Source: Ricinus communis (Eukaryota; Streptophyta; Magnoliopsida; Malpighiales; Euphorbiaceae). Taken from it: a DNA stretch of 64,000 bases. Below the pieces are notes generated by a model. The model searched no databases. It saw nothing but the letters and a program-made list of their open reading frames with translations, and was not told where the DNA came from. Position 1 is the stretch's first letter; the number at the start of each line of letters is the position of its first letter. The DNA is taken from positions 7,350,501-7,414,500 of the forward strand of contig NC_063265.1 in the NCBI RefSeq assembly GCF_019578655.1, in the 5' to 3' direction. This document shows, piece after piece, positions 23,638-38,008 of this stretch. A program made the translations under genes and the position numbers.

Positions 23638-25302
23638 GTAGGTAAACGCCACACCTAAATGCTACATTGCCTAAACATAAAAATAATTTCTTTTGGAACA
23701 TAAAAGTGATAACCCACTAGTCACAGGATTATGTGGGAAGGGGGGACAAAGAATTATAGCCCTAATTCTCTAATTACTTACTTAATTAATTTATTTGTTA
23801 GTGGCATTACATTGGAAATTGGTTGGTCACTTGGTCCCCGCTACTTACCATATTTATTGGATTCATAGTATACTACGAATGAATTAATATAAGAGAGACA
23901 AAAAATGATATATATGTATACGATAAAAGAAAAATTCTTTTAAACTCAATTGCTCTCAAACTTGAATAAGTTACTTAATTATCTAGAAAAGTTTGGAAAT
24001 GTTATTTATAGGGCTTTATATGGTTTAATTCAGTCTATTTTATGATATATAAGCGCACATATTTACATTAATATTTAGATCAAACTTGAAAAATATATAG
24101 ATATAAATAAGTATGGCTAAAATTTTTAAAAGAATAGAAGTGAGTTATAATTTCAGTTGTATTCTTTTAAAAATTTGCAATAGTAGAGAATCTTCAATGA
24201 GATCTTGACTAAAATTAGACAGCAGAAGACATTTGAAGTATAAAAATTATAAATTTGTAAAGTTTCGAGGGATAAATTGAAATGGTTATTAATGAAGACA
24301 CGTTTGAAAGACAAAAACACTGAATGAGACTTACTAAATTTAATTAAACTTCAACTTAAATTAGGGGAGGATAAGTAAAAGACACTAGTCTACTAGATTT
24401 CTACTCATCATTCCACACAAAAATTAAGATGGTTAAGGAGGGAGCAAAGGGGGAACTTGCCATGTGATGACCATATATTAAATTAAAACTTTATAAAGTC
24501 CATGATCAACTAAGTTTGTAAAATCTTGAAGTAAGTTTAAATTTTATTATAACTTGAAAAGAAGAGAACATTATCCGAATAGAAAATCCCAAAAAATGTT
24601 ATCTAACTTAAAGACAAGCAATGAGTTCATTCATTGCATTGTGGTTTTACTATAACATGTGATAATATATATTAATGTATGCATGCATTAAATTTTTCTT
24701 ACACACTAATTAAGAAATTGACATATATATTTAATTATTAACAAGTAGAGCTAGTTTAGTATGACCTTCCAAATTGTAGCCGACCAAGATTGGGACCATA
24801 GATGCTAATATCAATTAATGTTAAAAATTAAAAATGCATAGGTTAATTAATTGAATAAATTACTTTGGTAAAAAGGGGGAAGAAAATTAAAGAAGTAGGA
24901 TCTATTGCTTCAGAACTGCCAACTCCATATGCTAAAACTTTGGTTGGTCAGATTTGGTATCTTTTCGTACAATTAAATGGCCTTATTGGGGAGGTTTTCT
25001 TCTTGCTGGACCCGTTTGAATTTAATTCCCAAGACTGCATGTACCCTGTCAATAATTATGCTTTTGGGTTTACAAATCCAGAAAAATAATAATATATAAA
25101 TCCAGTACAAGTTAAATTAAACAAATAGCAACTTGCCCACTTTGCTTTGGAAATCCATGAGTACGATGCTTCTAGGGTTTCAGTATTTGGGGTATTATTT
25201 GAATGTAACTGTATATTACATAGATAGATAATCACGTGAATTATTATATATGAAAAGGAACACCAAGGATTTATTATAGAAATATATGTTCTAGATCACA
25301 TA

Positions 25303-25304
<2 letters not shown>

Positions 25305-25376
<72 letters not shown>
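25305..25376. repeat. (AT)36 microsatellite
   Basis: This is a 72-base perfect AT dinucleotide tract. It is the longest simple repeat in the window and likely highly polymorphic. Confidence 0.97.
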
Positions 25377-25378
<2 letters not shown>

Positions 25379-27968
25379 TAATTGTCTAATAACTAGATTG
25401 TTATACTTTTATCTTTTCTATTAATTGTTGTATTATATCATAATTAGGACGTTTGTAGTTAGGACTTCTGGATTTATGTTTTGAAATATGTTTCTCACAT
25501 AACATACAAAATTATAATTCTGTACAATGTTGCCATTATTTTAATGAATAATTCAAGCCATTCAATAAATAATAATTCATTGTATAAAATATGAAATTTG
25601 ATAGCTCATGTATCTAATTGATATATTTGTAGAGATAACAATTAGTCGAATATCTTTGAGTATGTAGCCATAATAGAATGGGTTTGAAAAGCTTATAATT
25701 GGATTTGGACAAATTTAGATATAATTATTAATACTAATGACGGGTTTAGATAGGATTTCGATTCTACATTTGTCGATACCTAGTATCTATTTAATATTAA
25801 TATTTTATTTATATTTTTAATTTTAATTTGATTTATTATAGATTTTATAAATTATATTAATATTTATAAATTAAACAAGCTTGTTAAATAAGTATATATT
25901 TTGTTAGTCAAATTTATTCATATAAATTTATACTTAACAGATATGATACATCGCTCAATTAAATACATAAATATAATATAAATTATGATCGGATATAGGT
26001 GGGTTCGAGTAGTATGCGAATAGTAATAACTAGATTTGATATGAATACAGATAATAAAATTAAATTTTTAAACAGATTTAAAACGGACTCGGATAATTAT
26101 ATTTTGTACATATTTGAGTCTAATACCTTTTATTAGTTGGATACCCTATACTTGTTGCCTTTCCCAGATATACGAAGTGAATGCTTGAAATCTACTTTCT
26201 ATAACGATCAAAAGTTTCTGTGTATAAATATATTGAAGAAGCATTATTTCTTTCGAACTATTTCTCTTGAAATCTGATGCTACCGGTATATATCGTGGAG
26301 TTGATTGTATAATGAGAATACTTCAATGGCGGGAGATGGTTTTGACACTGCTGATATTCTTAATCTTGCTATAGCAGTTCGGCCATCAGTAGGAGAAGCA
26401 ATACACATTTCGCTCTTGTTATAAATGAGGCGAAAGTCTGGCAAAAAGATGCTTGCCTGGTTTGGCTACATAATTTGCACATTGATTGCTCTTCTTCTAG
26501 ATGAGGTGAAAGTTTGGTGGGAAGATGCTGGCCTATATTTGCTGCAAACCTTTTTTTCTTATTGCAAATTGTTCGCGGCTAGTGAACTTTATCTGCTTTA
26601 AACACTTTTTAGTTTGGGTTTTATCTCTCTGGATTTTTCCCACGAAGAACTTCTCACAAAACATCCTTGTCTTCAAACTGCATTTGATGTACTGATCTCC
26701 CTTTAATTAATGATGTGCTTTCTTTTCCAAAAAAGAAAGAATAAAGAAAAACTAGGGTTAATATTCTATTGCTTGAGTTATTCGTTGGCAATCTTTAATC
26801 TTGATATGGATTGCTAATTTGCTTCAATCATCTAGAAATGTGTATTTAAATTGGTATTTAACATTTGATTATTAGTAGTATACTTTTCTAACATGAGATC
26901 AAACATTAATGACCGCATATTTATTATTCTAATGGCATTTATTTTTATTTTTTTGGTATATATCAAAAGTAAATTAAAATTTATAACGAAATGGTTATGA
27001 TGATTATAGGAATGAGGCTTATAATAGTATTTCATGCATCTACAATTATTATCAAACGTACGAATAGAACCAAATTCAGTAGGTTTATTCTAATCTAAAG
27101 TTTGCTAATAATGACTCTGTGGCCTATGCGTTAGTACGTACTATACTATAAGCTTACCCACCGATTTTATTTTATTTTTTTCTCTATTCTTGAACTGAAA
27201 GTCCTTGCGCTGAATATTGCACCAGCACATCGAAGCTAAACCATATTCTTTTGCATTTCTTTTTCATAATTTAACGTAAATGACCATATCTGAACTCAAA
27301 AATTATCCTATTAAGAAAAATCCTCAAAAATTATCGAAGGCTATTTTGCAGAGCCAAATTTTCAATTTAGGAGCTATAAAATAGCTATTTCATTAAAAGT
27401 TAAAACTGTTAAATGAAGCCTCGTGAATATTTAAATTTTGCAAGGTTTTATATTTGATTCATTGGATCAAATTACTGCGATAAAAGCTATAAAAACATTG
27501 ATTATTCCTCTCATTCTCGTTCCATGTAGGCGTCTTTCAATATATATTTTTAGTCATTTTACCATACTGATATATTAAAGTACATATAAACCCATATTAT
27601 GAAGAATAACTTAAGACATATTAACTTCACAAACCAAAATAAACTAATGGTAACCAATACTAAAATAGAATTTCTAACACATTAGGCATTGTCATGATAT
27701 TGATAGTTCTTCTAATGAAGTAGCATACAAATAAAAGAGTTTAAGTGAGAATAGTTTTACCAACACAATTGGAAAATAGAATATAATTCTCAGCATTCAA
27801 ATGAAATTTTATTTTTATACTTCTTTATTGTACTTTCTTTTTTATCATTGATAAGATCTATAATTATTTCTCATTGAATGTGGGTTCCATTGTTTTTTAT
27901 TAGAACAGAAAAGAAATAAAAGGGGGGTTTCCCTTATGATCTGGAATTGATTGGTCATAGTCTGGCGC

Positions 27969-28002
27969 GGGGGGGGGGGGGGGGGGGGAGGGGGAGGGGG
28001 GG
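27969..28002 (+). repeat. G20-A-G5-A-G7 tract
   Basis: Twenty consecutive G are followed by A, five G, A and seven G, in otherwise AT-rich DNA. The tract could fold as a G-quadruplex. Its exact length should be doubted because such runs are prone to sequencing slippage. Confidence 0.9.
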
Positions 28003-29385
28003 AAGCGGTATTGGTGAGATCAATAATCCTAGTAGTGGCCTAGTAGCTTAATGAAAATGATATGCTTATGAAAAGGGCAACAAGTAACCTGTGACGATCT
28101 ATGGATGCAGCAGGGTGTTTGTTTGATATGATCAAATTAATTGCTATTGGCGGCTTCTCTATGTTTAACCACAAATTCCTGAAACTTGTCTTATTGAAAG
28201 AATCCAATAATTAAGGTGAGAAACTGCCTAATCGGAACATATTAACAAAGGAATGGTGGTGTGGGAAAAGGAGACATGACCATGACCCTTCATCATTGTG
28301 CTTTTCACAAAACTCATATAATTGAAGTAATCAGAACCAATCAAAACAAAAATAGAGCTGAGCATGACCTTTGATTTTATTTTATTAATCTACATAAACC
28401 CATTATTTGCTTATAACCTTTTTCCCTTTTTTTATCAAAAAGAGAAAAGAAAAGAAGAGGAACTTGGACTTGACCATTTATTGGCATCACAAGGTACCAT
28501 TCTTGCTAACTTGAATTGCCATTTACACATAATACTCTTGCGAAAGCAACCAACATCCTATGTGTAAAGAACAAAAGGTTAGTGATTAGCAGCAAACATA
28601 TATTTTTGTGATCCTGATAGAATAATGCAAGTACAAAGGCCAATCACATGATAACTTAAAGGCCTAAAAAGGTCCTAAGAACTTAATTCTTAAAGCTCAC
28701 TAAGATATTAGTTCTTACATTTTTAAACACACAAAAGAAACCTCCACCCAACAAAATTTTAAGTGATTACAGAAGAAAGAACATGCAATGCAGGTCAAGG
28801 AAGACAGAAAAAAAGAGTGAAAGAAAGAAATATTCTGTTTTTCTAGTTTTGGTCACTTGAGTCAATTAGATCTCCTAAAATGAATCATGAAAATGATAAA
28901 AACCGTACTTACACAGCTAATTAGGCCCTATACAAATGGAATGGATTCGAAACCTATGGTGTTATTCAAGAGCCAACTTGGAAAGTGGGCGACTTCACTG
29001 ACCAACCAAAGGTGACAAATCAGAGCTTAAGTAGCTTAATTATTCTTTTTAACATGTCAAAACGTGAACTGGGTTATACCTAAAAAGGTCACATTAATTA
29101 TTTAGCTTAGTGTTTAATTCCTTTCTCTCTTTTTTCTTTTACTCTTGCTGGTTTATTTTTGCCAATTTTTTTTTCAAAAAAGTAGCAAAATAACGATAAA
29201 AGTATATGTTTGATGGTGGAACATAATCCATGACCCACACCCACTTACTGTTAAACAATTAGTATTTTTAGGGGTAAGAACTCCATATTTAAGTTAGGCA
29301 TAAACTGCTTGCCAGTGGAAGGCATGATTTGACAGTAAGTTAAAGCATGGAGATATTGCAAATAAAAGGTGGGAAAAAAAGGGGC

Positions 29386-29410
29386 ATATATATATATATA
29401 TATATATATA
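29386..29410. repeat. (AT)n microsatellite
   Basis: Perfect AT dinucleotide tract of about 25 bases. Confidence 0.9.
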
Positions 29411-30917
29411 GTGTTCTTGCATGATGATGCAGGTTAGTGTAGAATAATGATTCATTAATTAGCTAAGCTATTACAAGTTGCCTATTAATTTACTCTAATT
29501 TATTAGTTATTAGTGTGGTACGAGTTATTCGTTTTAGGATACTATCGTGCACTTAAAAGGACTTGGAATGAAATCGGAATTTTAAGATTTGATTTATATA
29601 TAGTTAACATTTTGAAATAGAAAATAAAGTTTGTTTCCCGAAAGCTTTTGTTAGAAGTATTAATGTCCCATTGAAGATTAATAAACATATTTTTACATAA
29701 AAATAAAAATAAATATTAATTATCAAAAAATATGTAAATTAATAATCATCAATCGTATGATAGAGTAATAGATTGTGATTTTGCAGGAACGCTTCATTCT
29801 ATGGCACCGAGCCATATATCGATTTTATATTGTTTAAATATCAAATTGGGTTTCTTTTCTCTCTTTACCGCTCTCGTAAAGAAAAATTCAACAACCATAT
29901 CACCGGTCTAATAAAAGAAAAATTTAACACTTTCATAAAATATCATATGATTTTATTATTTCACAAGTACTTATATGTAGTTTCTTTTAGACAAAGAGAG
30001 GTGAGTGGTTACAAAAAAAAAAATTTACCATTAAAAAATCTTAATTTAGAAGGATTAAATCACTTTCACTTCAATTAGCTATCATTATTATGCTGTCCAA
30101 ATTTAATAACGTGAGTTTGGAGCTAACAATCCCTAATTTTATTATTTGACTATTAGATTGCAGTTTAAAAAGTCATTGTTTTAATGATATCGACTTAACG
30201 GTTAAACAATGATATTTTAATTTCTTAAACTCTATGTAAACTTATATTATCAAATATAAAAAATTTGATAATGATAATTGCTCGAAGTGAAATCACTAAA
30301 TTCTTACTAATTAATATTTTTTTAAATAAAATATTTTTTTAAAATAAAATATTTTTTATCATATATTTTACATACTAAAAATTATCAAATAATGAAATCA
30401 CATAATATTCTTTTGTAATATTTTTTTATATAATGGAAACTATAAGACTAAATGTATCAAACTTAAAAGATTTAAACCATTTTGTGCATTAAGAGCTAAT
30501 CTGCTCACAGAGTCTGATACGTGGAAACAGATTAAAGTAAAAGAAATTCTCTTCTGAGACATACTGCAACTACATATTTTTCTCTCTGTTATTGAACAAT
30601 TAATATTGAAATAAATATTAAATGGTAAGATAACATCAATAATTTATACAAGTGCATGAGAATTCTGTGCGTGCATGATAGTTTTGGAAGAAATGGAATA
30701 ATAAAATACACAAATTGTTGACCTGATCGGAAGTAATATGGCTTCGACTTGAGAAGGTTTAACGCTCTCAAAATTGGCCTGCATTCGCAGGTAATTTTTA
30801 TTTACATTGTAATGAATAAGAATGTTTAGATATTTTGCATTTGATTAATACTCATTTAACATGTATTAATTATTTATTAATTTAGTATATAAATTGAAAC
30901 ATACATTTTTACATACT

Positions 30918-30941
30918 CACTTTCACTTTCACTTTCACTTT
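30918..30941. repeat. (CACTTT)4 tandem hexamer
   Basis: Four perfect copies of CACTTT lie in tandem. No associated gene. Confidence 0.95.
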
Positions 30942-32236
30942 ATTAGAAAAGGAATAACGTAAAAAAATGAAATGTTGATATTTTTTAATAGCAGTGTAAC
31001 TAATTGAGATTTAATTAAAATTAAAATATGTTTGTTTTTGTTAAGATCATAATTAAGCTATAATTTATTTTCTCCACTATTGTAGTTCCCATCAAACATC
31101 AAGTGTAATGATAATATATTTATTTCCATGTAACTTTTTTTAATATCTTTGTTGTCTCTTCAACCATGCGACTTTCAATTCATTTCATTAAAATTGCAGA
31201 ATACGAATCACTAATGAGATTAAAATTTTATATATGATAGTAAATCTCTAATAGTATCTCCCTTACCACTAAAGAGATGTAATTATTTTAGATAGTGGAA
31301 GTTTCCACTACTGTCTAAATGATTTTATTAATAATTTTCTTTACTATTTACTTTCGTGCCAAAGGCAAAATATCTCAGAATTAAGAGCTTTAAATCGTTA
31401 CCCTTATTGCGTGTAAGTGTAAATATATAATCAGTTTTCTCCTCTTCAAACATTTCTTTTCAGTGATCAAATCAAAGAGGCATGCACATCAACACAACAT
31501 AAAAGTCTATTTAACTGTTTGAATTGATTTTGACACAGTGTAAATTTAGAAATAGGAAACATACCTATCAAAGCCTAATGAAAATTCTAAATAAATATGA
31601 TAAAAAATTTAATCTAGACTGACCAATAAATCAAAATCCAGCTGTTGATGCCCAAAAGAAAAAGGATAACAATTATTCAGATGTGAAAGTGTAGTGCTAT
31701 TTAGCTTTGTTGCTGGTACAAAAATATTGTTCGATGCATTTATTTATTTTATCATTCCGTGACAATATATTATAATGTGTTGTATATATTTAGGTGTCAC
31801 ATATTACCAATATTATCATATTAATTAACGAATAATGAGATATTATTGAATATTTTATACTTAGGAAATATCTTTTTAATAATGAATTATGGAGAATAGG
31901 TAAATACACATGTTGAGTCCTGTAATAAGTAACAATAAAAGAGGAGGTGCTTGGTCTAGCTTAGGGACAAAATGCTAAGAAGGGAGTCCTAGGAAATGAT
32001 TTCTCCCTCATGTATTAATTTCTTTTTTAATGCCATAGTAGACAATACATAGGATTGTCTTAAAGAACCCAACAGTACTGCTTTATTAATATTATTATTA
32101 TTTCTATAACCCAATTGAAAATACAATTTTAATATTCCAAAAAGTCACTTGATTCCAAATTTCTTCAATTTTTAAAGTTTAACATTTGGAACATAAAATA
32201 AATAAATCTCCCTCTCTGTTTCTTCTTTTTCTCTTT

Positions 32237-32260
32237 TTTGTTTGTTTGTTTGTTTGTTTG
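32237..32260. repeat. (TTTG)n microsatellite
   Basis: Six tandem TTTG units follow a pyrimidine-rich stretch. Confidence 0.93.
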
Positions 32261-33332
32261 AAGCATGATAATAAATTTTATTGCCTCTAATATTGCAAAT
32301 AAAAATCAATTGTCATTCAGTGCTTAGGTCATGTATTGCGTTATACATCATATTATGCATAAAAGACTTTCTAAGACTTGTTAATTATATACGTGGCATG
32401 CTCCTGAAGGCCGAGAGTAGATAGTTTTAAGGTTTGTAATCTTTAAATGAAGTATTATTTGTTTCATGTAATTACTTTACTTTGCAATTAAAACTGATTG
32501 TGATGTATCTTACTTGTACTTGTAGTCTTATCTCTGGCAAAAATACATATATACTATTGATTATTCATGCATAAATTATTGATGTTGCTCGTGCATTTGA
32601 TTATTTATTTTGATATTCATAAGAATAAAAAGGCTGCAAAATAAAATGGCATTTTTTTTAATGTAAAATAAACATGTTTGGTGGTCCGGGCTAGGCATCT
32701 CTTGTAATAACAGCTGAGCCTAATCTCAGCTTCAAACCTGTAAAGCTAAATTTGCACCTTAAAAAAATGTTTAATGGAAGTATATGAATATATAAGTTTA
32801 AAGTTTACCTTTTCCACTGAAAAGGGTATCGGGGTGCTACTCTGCCCCTGCAGGCCCACATCTTTGTCCAAACTGGGATTTGGGTGTTCTTGAGAGTAAT
32901 TTTTATCTTAAGTTTTAGCAATTGCAACTTAGTTAAATCTTTCTTCTATGGACACCCATAATGCATGGCACAATTGTGGACCAGATAGTTTTTATTCTTC
33001 TTTCCTTTCTTTAAAGGTCAAGAGTACAATTTATTCCTGAAGATAGTGATTTTAAAATCTTTTATTTTTATTTTTCAAAAATTTAAAAAAAAAAAAAGAA
33101 TTGCAGATGACCTTACTTGTTATAATCTGAACCATAAGTTAATTGAGTAGCTAAACATCTTGATAGTATTAAAACCCTCTGTATTAATAATGATTACTTT
33201 CTAGTTAAGCAAATGAGACACAGTGTCTCACTATAGCTGGATAAAAGCAAAAACCAAGATAACGTGGAAAAATATAGCATTTCACTTGCTCATTTATTAA
33301 CTAGAGTTCGAGTTTGAGTAGAGTAGGAGTAG

Positions 33333-33362
33333 TATATATATATATATATATGTATATATATA
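33333..33362. repeat. Interrupted (TA)n upstream of the MATE gene
   Basis: TA dinucleotide tract with one TG interruption, about 500 bases upstream of the MATE start codon. It could act as, or be mistaken for, a TATA region. The true transcription start is not determinable here. Confidence 0.85.
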
Positions 33363-33853
33363 AATTCCAAGACATTGGAATGTGCAGGTCCATGCTTTTC
33401 AGTTCCAATTGGTTTTCCATCTTCCAACGAACCATTTTTTTCAGCTACTCCCTTCTTCTCTGCAACATCAAAGCAAATACTTTTCCAGTGCCATAAACGA
33501 GGAACCAGCGCTGACTCACACTCTTCTCTCTTCCAGTTTTCGCAATTTTAAAATAGTAATTAGGTTTGCTTCTTTCTTCTAAAACAATTCTTCTTTGATA
33601 TCTGACCACAATATCAAATTATATGTCACAATGTTAAGTACAAAGCACAAGTTTTGTAACTAATATTCTTGTGTATGTATGTGTGTTTATTTGCTTGGCA
33701 TTGCAGAAGTAGTTTAATCAGCTAAAACAGCATTCGGCGAAGAACCCATCTCTGGAACTGGTCCCTTTTTGTTGTTATTAGGTTTGTTTCTCTGTCTCTA
33801 TTGCAAAAAAAAACTGCGATAAAGATTTAAAAGGAAAAAGAGAAAAAAAAAAC

Positions 33854-34683
33854 ATGTGCCCTGGTACTACTGATACTGAATCTCGAGGAATTATAAATGG
33901 TGAACATTTGGTTTCAAAGGATGGAGCATACAATGAAGACACAATGAGAGCAAGAGGAGAAGCCAAATTCTTACATGGACTTCTCCGGCGTATACCAGTC
34001 ACTTCGAATCTTGGACAGCAGCTGCCATTAAACGAGGTATGCTTTTCTTTTTTGTTTTGTTTTTGGGCTCCTTTCTTTCTTCTTCATCATCTTCTTCATT
34101 TCTTGTTATTGCTTAATTGGCTGCGACTGTCTCTAGAGACCGAAGTTCATTGGTTTCATCATCATCTTTTTTTCTTTTCTCCTTCACCATATCCTTCTTC
34201 TTCCTTTCCTCAATGAATTGATGGAAAGTAGAAATATAGTTATGCCAAAAGTGAACATTGTATTGGGTATGGTAAAAACTAAGAAGTGATGTGTCAATGG
34301 CAAACCTGGAATAAAGGTATATGGAAATTAAGCAATACTATGTTATGATAGTATAAGGCGAAATAGGAGTCAAGAAGGACTATCATTTTCGTTTTCTTTG
34401 TCATATCCATTATCATATATAACCTTTTCTTTGTTTTGGGACACTCTCCATCTCTTCATCTCTGTAACTTGTGTTTTGCTTGTCATCTTTCTTTTTAATG
34501 CAATTTGATGTTGGTTGGTTAGAACAACCCCATTTTGACCTTTTTTTTCTCTTTTTTTAGTTCTTATTTGACATTGGTTAATGGAAAAGCAAGAATTTAA
34601 GATTTTTTTTTTTTGAAATTTTTTAATTTTGATTAAAAAATCAGGCCTTAATTCTTTAATTCATCCAATATATATCCCTGAAA

Positions 34684-34738
<55 letters not shown>

Positions 34739-37700
34739 TTGAAGCAGAAGAAGAGATGCTCTCTGTTTCTTTATAAAGATGCTCCTAAAAATGCAAAAAC
34801 CGCATATCCTGGTGTATGGTGGGGTCCAAAGACAAGAGCAATTATCAGTACTACTAAGTGAGTAGTATTTTAGAAGTAGGCAAGGCAATTGATGGTACTT
34901 AAAAAAGAAAATCAAAAATTAATATTTTTATTAATTGGACATACTTATTAATTGTTAATGCTGCTTATTAAATAAAATCTTTCATCAGAGTTTGTGATGC
35001 CACTATCAAATTGTTGGGTTTCTTTTTCATTTTGACTGTTTATTTTATTTGTATTTGAGTCTCAACTACATCTCGAAGATACAACGTTATGATGGAACAT
35101 GATAATTGAGAAAGCCATATGCTTGTGTTTGGACTTTTAAGGGAACACGACCAATGGACTGCACTGAATCTTAATGAAAATGACACAGAACAAACTTTGT
35201 TGATATTTCCTTGTATTCATAAGTCTGATCTGCAATAACTTTCAAAAGTTTATTTATTATTTACTTTCACAACCTTTTTCTAGTTTTTTAAGTTAAATAT
35301 GTTTTTCTTTTTTCTCATTTTCTTCCCTTGTTTTTGGAACTTAAAAAGTGAATAAGGATCGAGGAAGGCAAAGCCAAGCCCTATCCAGAACCCTCCATTT
35401 CCAAAGTTTCTTGTATCCATCAACTTAGCAAAGATGATTTGCTTACCTTTTGGGCAATCTTAAAATCAGTAAAAGAAGTACAAAGTTTATAGTATAGTAT
35501 CTTCTGCTTTTTTCTTTTGAAGCTTCGTTATCTCTGATATTCTCTGCTTTCCACATGTGATAGTGTATTTTTTGCTATTATTGTGTATTTTTTTTCCAGA
35601 ATTACTTTTTACTTGTATTTTAGGTTAAAAGCTACCAGAAAATTTTGCTTTCCAAGTGCTTCCGGAATGTTTTGATTTCGAACATCTCTAAACTTAAAAG
35701 TGGTTTCCATATGCTTTTGTTAAAAGTACCATGTCATGTTTCTGCTTTTCGTAAAAGTAATATTAAGTACTCCTAAATCCCGATAGATATCATGAAATCT
35801 TCAAAACATTTTTTTTTCTTTTTTAGAAAAAAGAAAAATATAAACTATTATCACTTTTCGAGCATGTTGATACAATAATATAGCTGGACTTGAAGTAATT
35901 GTTTCGTTAACCAAAAATTATTATGTTAATATTGATTGCAGAACATGCAAAGTTTATGGTCATTAGGATATACTAGTTTATAGTGACGCAATTTTTTTTT
36001 AACGCCTTTCTGTATTTATTTTAAAAATATATAGAATTTGGTCAGATTTATATAGAATATTTTAATATGTAACTTTTATTTAAAATCACATATTAAAATA
36101 TTTTTATGTAGATTTTTCAAAAAAAAAAGATTTTTTTTAATGTAAATTCATCTAAATTTTATTGTTTTTTCATTTAATAAATACATAAAGATATAAAGAT
36201 ATTGGAAGTTATGGTGCTTTAGAATTCACCAAAATTTCTTTATTTGGAGATGTTATTTCATAATTGGATACCACTTTGTCTATCTAAGAAAAATACTTTT
36301 TTTTTTCTGTCTTTTTCTACATTAAGTAAAAGATTAATAAATTGATACTATTTTGCAAATGATAATAGAGAGTTTTATCTTTTAGCTAATTATGTTTTCT
36401 AAACAGTTTCAACTCGCAGCTCTGAAGATGATCCTAATACCATTGAATCAAAGTTTAAAATTGCTAGCCAAGAGTATCTTTACTAATATAAAATTCAAAA
36501 CAAATATGAAAAGTCTCAATTTGTTTTAAAAATTCTTGGTTGAATTTATCTTGGATTATGCAAATATATATATGTCAAAGATGACTGAACATTGACTAAT
36601 ACATCCCATGCAGGTAACAGAAGAGGTGGTTGCGTTAGGAAAGATTGCATGCCCTATAATTTTGACGACCGTACTCATATACTCAAGGTCTGTTATATCA
36701 ATGCTCTTCTTGAGTCGAATGGGGAAGATAGAGTTAGCGGGAGGCTCATTGGCACTTGGGTTTGCAAACATCACAGGACTCTCAGTAATGAAAGGCCTAG
36801 CAATGGGTATGGATCCTATTTGCGGCCAGGCCTATGGTGCCAAAAGATGGTCTGTCATCAGCCAAACCTACCTTAAAACTCTACTTCTCCTTTTACTTGT
36901 CGCCATACCCATTAGCTTTTTATGGCTAAATGTCGAACCCATCTTTCTGAGATTAGGTCAGGATCCAGATATCACTAACGTGGCCAAAGTTTACATGGTC
37001 TTCTGTATTCCTGAATTATTAGCTCAAGCTGTACTTCACCCGATGAGATCCTTCCTGAGAACTCAAGGCTTAACGGCTCCCCTTACCATATCTGCGGTTG
37101 GTGCAGTGATCCTCCACACCCCAATCAACTACTTTTTGGCAATACATTTGAGGCTTGGGGTGAAAGGCGTTGCATTAGCCATTGCTTGTAATACTATAAA
37201 TATGAACATAGGCTTGCTAATTTACGTGGCTGTGTCAAAAGCACCGCTGAAACCGTGGCATGGTATTACTGCTCCATCCATCTTAAATGGCTGGCGGCCA
37301 TTGTTGTCGTTAGCGGTGCCTAGCGTCATCTCTGTGTGCTTGGAGTGGTGGTGGTATGAGATAATGCTGTTTCTTTGTGGCCTGCTCACCAACCCAAAGG
37401 CTAGTGTTGCAGCTACAGGCATCCTTATCCAGACAGCAGGTTTAATCTATTCATTTCCATTTTCCCTAAGCTGCAGCTTGAGCACACGAGTAGGCCATGC
37501 CTTGGGTGCTGGGCTACCAGCTCGTGCCAGATTGACAGCCATAATTGGGATCATCCTGGGATTTACTTGTGGACTCACGGCTGCTGTCTTGACAGCTGCC
37601 TTTAGTTCAGTCTGGGGGAAAATGTATACAAATGAGCCACAGATCCTTGACTTAATCTCAACTGGACTTCCACTGCTGGGATTGTGCGAAATTGGCAACT

Positions 37701-38008
37701 CTCCCCAAACGGCTGCCTGCGGAGTCTTAACAGGCACTGCGCGTCCTAAAGATGGTGCTCGCATAAATTTGTATGCCTTTTACCTTGTGGGGTTGCCAGT
37801 TGCAATTCTCCTAACTTTCAAACTTAAAATGGGTTTCCGGGGACTGTGGTTTGGGTTACTAGCAGCGCAGATGAGCTGTGTGTCTATGATGCTGTACACT
37901 GTGTTTCGAACTGATTGGAGGCACCAGGCTAAAAGAGCTGATGAGCTCACTTCAGCTGTAGGGGAGACTGACGATTTGGAAAATGGCTTACTGATGACTG
38001 ATCATTGA
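33854..38008 (+). CDS. MATE efflux transporter (DETOXIFICATION family)
   Basis: Two exons, 33854-34036 and 36614-38008 (TGA), join at GAG|GTATGC and CATGCAG|GTAACA to encode 525 residues, normal for plant MATEs. The hydrophilic N-terminus (1-60) starts MCPGTTD. About 12 hydrophobic segments follow from residue 66. Family blocks are clear: SRMGKIELAGGSLALGFANI (95-114), GLAMGMDPICGQAYGAKRW (122-140), FLRTQGLTAP, LEWWWYEIMLFLCG (304-317) and STRVGHALGAGLP (351-363). MATE proteins are proton- or sodium-coupled antiporters that export small organic cations, acids, metabolites or hormones at the plasma or organelle membrane. The block pattern fits the DTX48-56 clade, which includes ABA- and development-linked members. 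The clade assignment is from memory and the substrate is unknown. No frameshift or missing block was seen. Confidence 0.95.
34037..36613 (+). other. Intron of the MATE gene
   Basis: A 2577-base GT-AG intron separates the N-terminal exon from the exon carrying all the membrane segments. It contains a (TA)n tract of about 51 bases at 34685-34735 and otherwise AT-rich sequence. A second start is possible: an in-frame ATG at 36608 would give a shorter product retaining all membrane segments. Confidence 0.85.
34685..34735. repeat. (TA)n microsatellite in the MATE intron
   Basis: Perfect TA dinucleotide tract of about 51 bases. It yields spurious YIYIYI-type ORFs in other frames. Confidence 0.95.

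Larger units (their letters stand above)
22330..33300. other. Long gene-poor AT-rich region
   Basis: No supportable protein gene was found. Short ORFs (for example near 22815, 24865, 28364 and 29830) have no recognisable domains. Contents include an A31-(GAAA)n tract, a 72-bp (AT)n tract, a G20 tract, (CACTTT)4, (TTTG)n, and a partial tandem duplication near 26425-26545. A region at about 25620-26160 has the look of an old dispersed repeat. Parts may be promoter DNA of the MATE gene near the right end. Confidence 0.5.

Noticed and set aside
23429..23701. Minus-strand ORF with Phe/Ser runs; possible SINE ending in poly(A)
   Set aside because: The ORF is made by the A31-(GAAA)n tract read in reverse. 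No A/B promoter boxes or target duplication support a SINE.
24865..25089. 74-codon ORF
   Set aside because: Composition is plausible, but no domain, splice partner or promoter context could be identified.
36556..37764. Minus-strand ORFs opposite the MATE gene
   Set aside because: They are antisense shadows of a strongly conserved coding exon.
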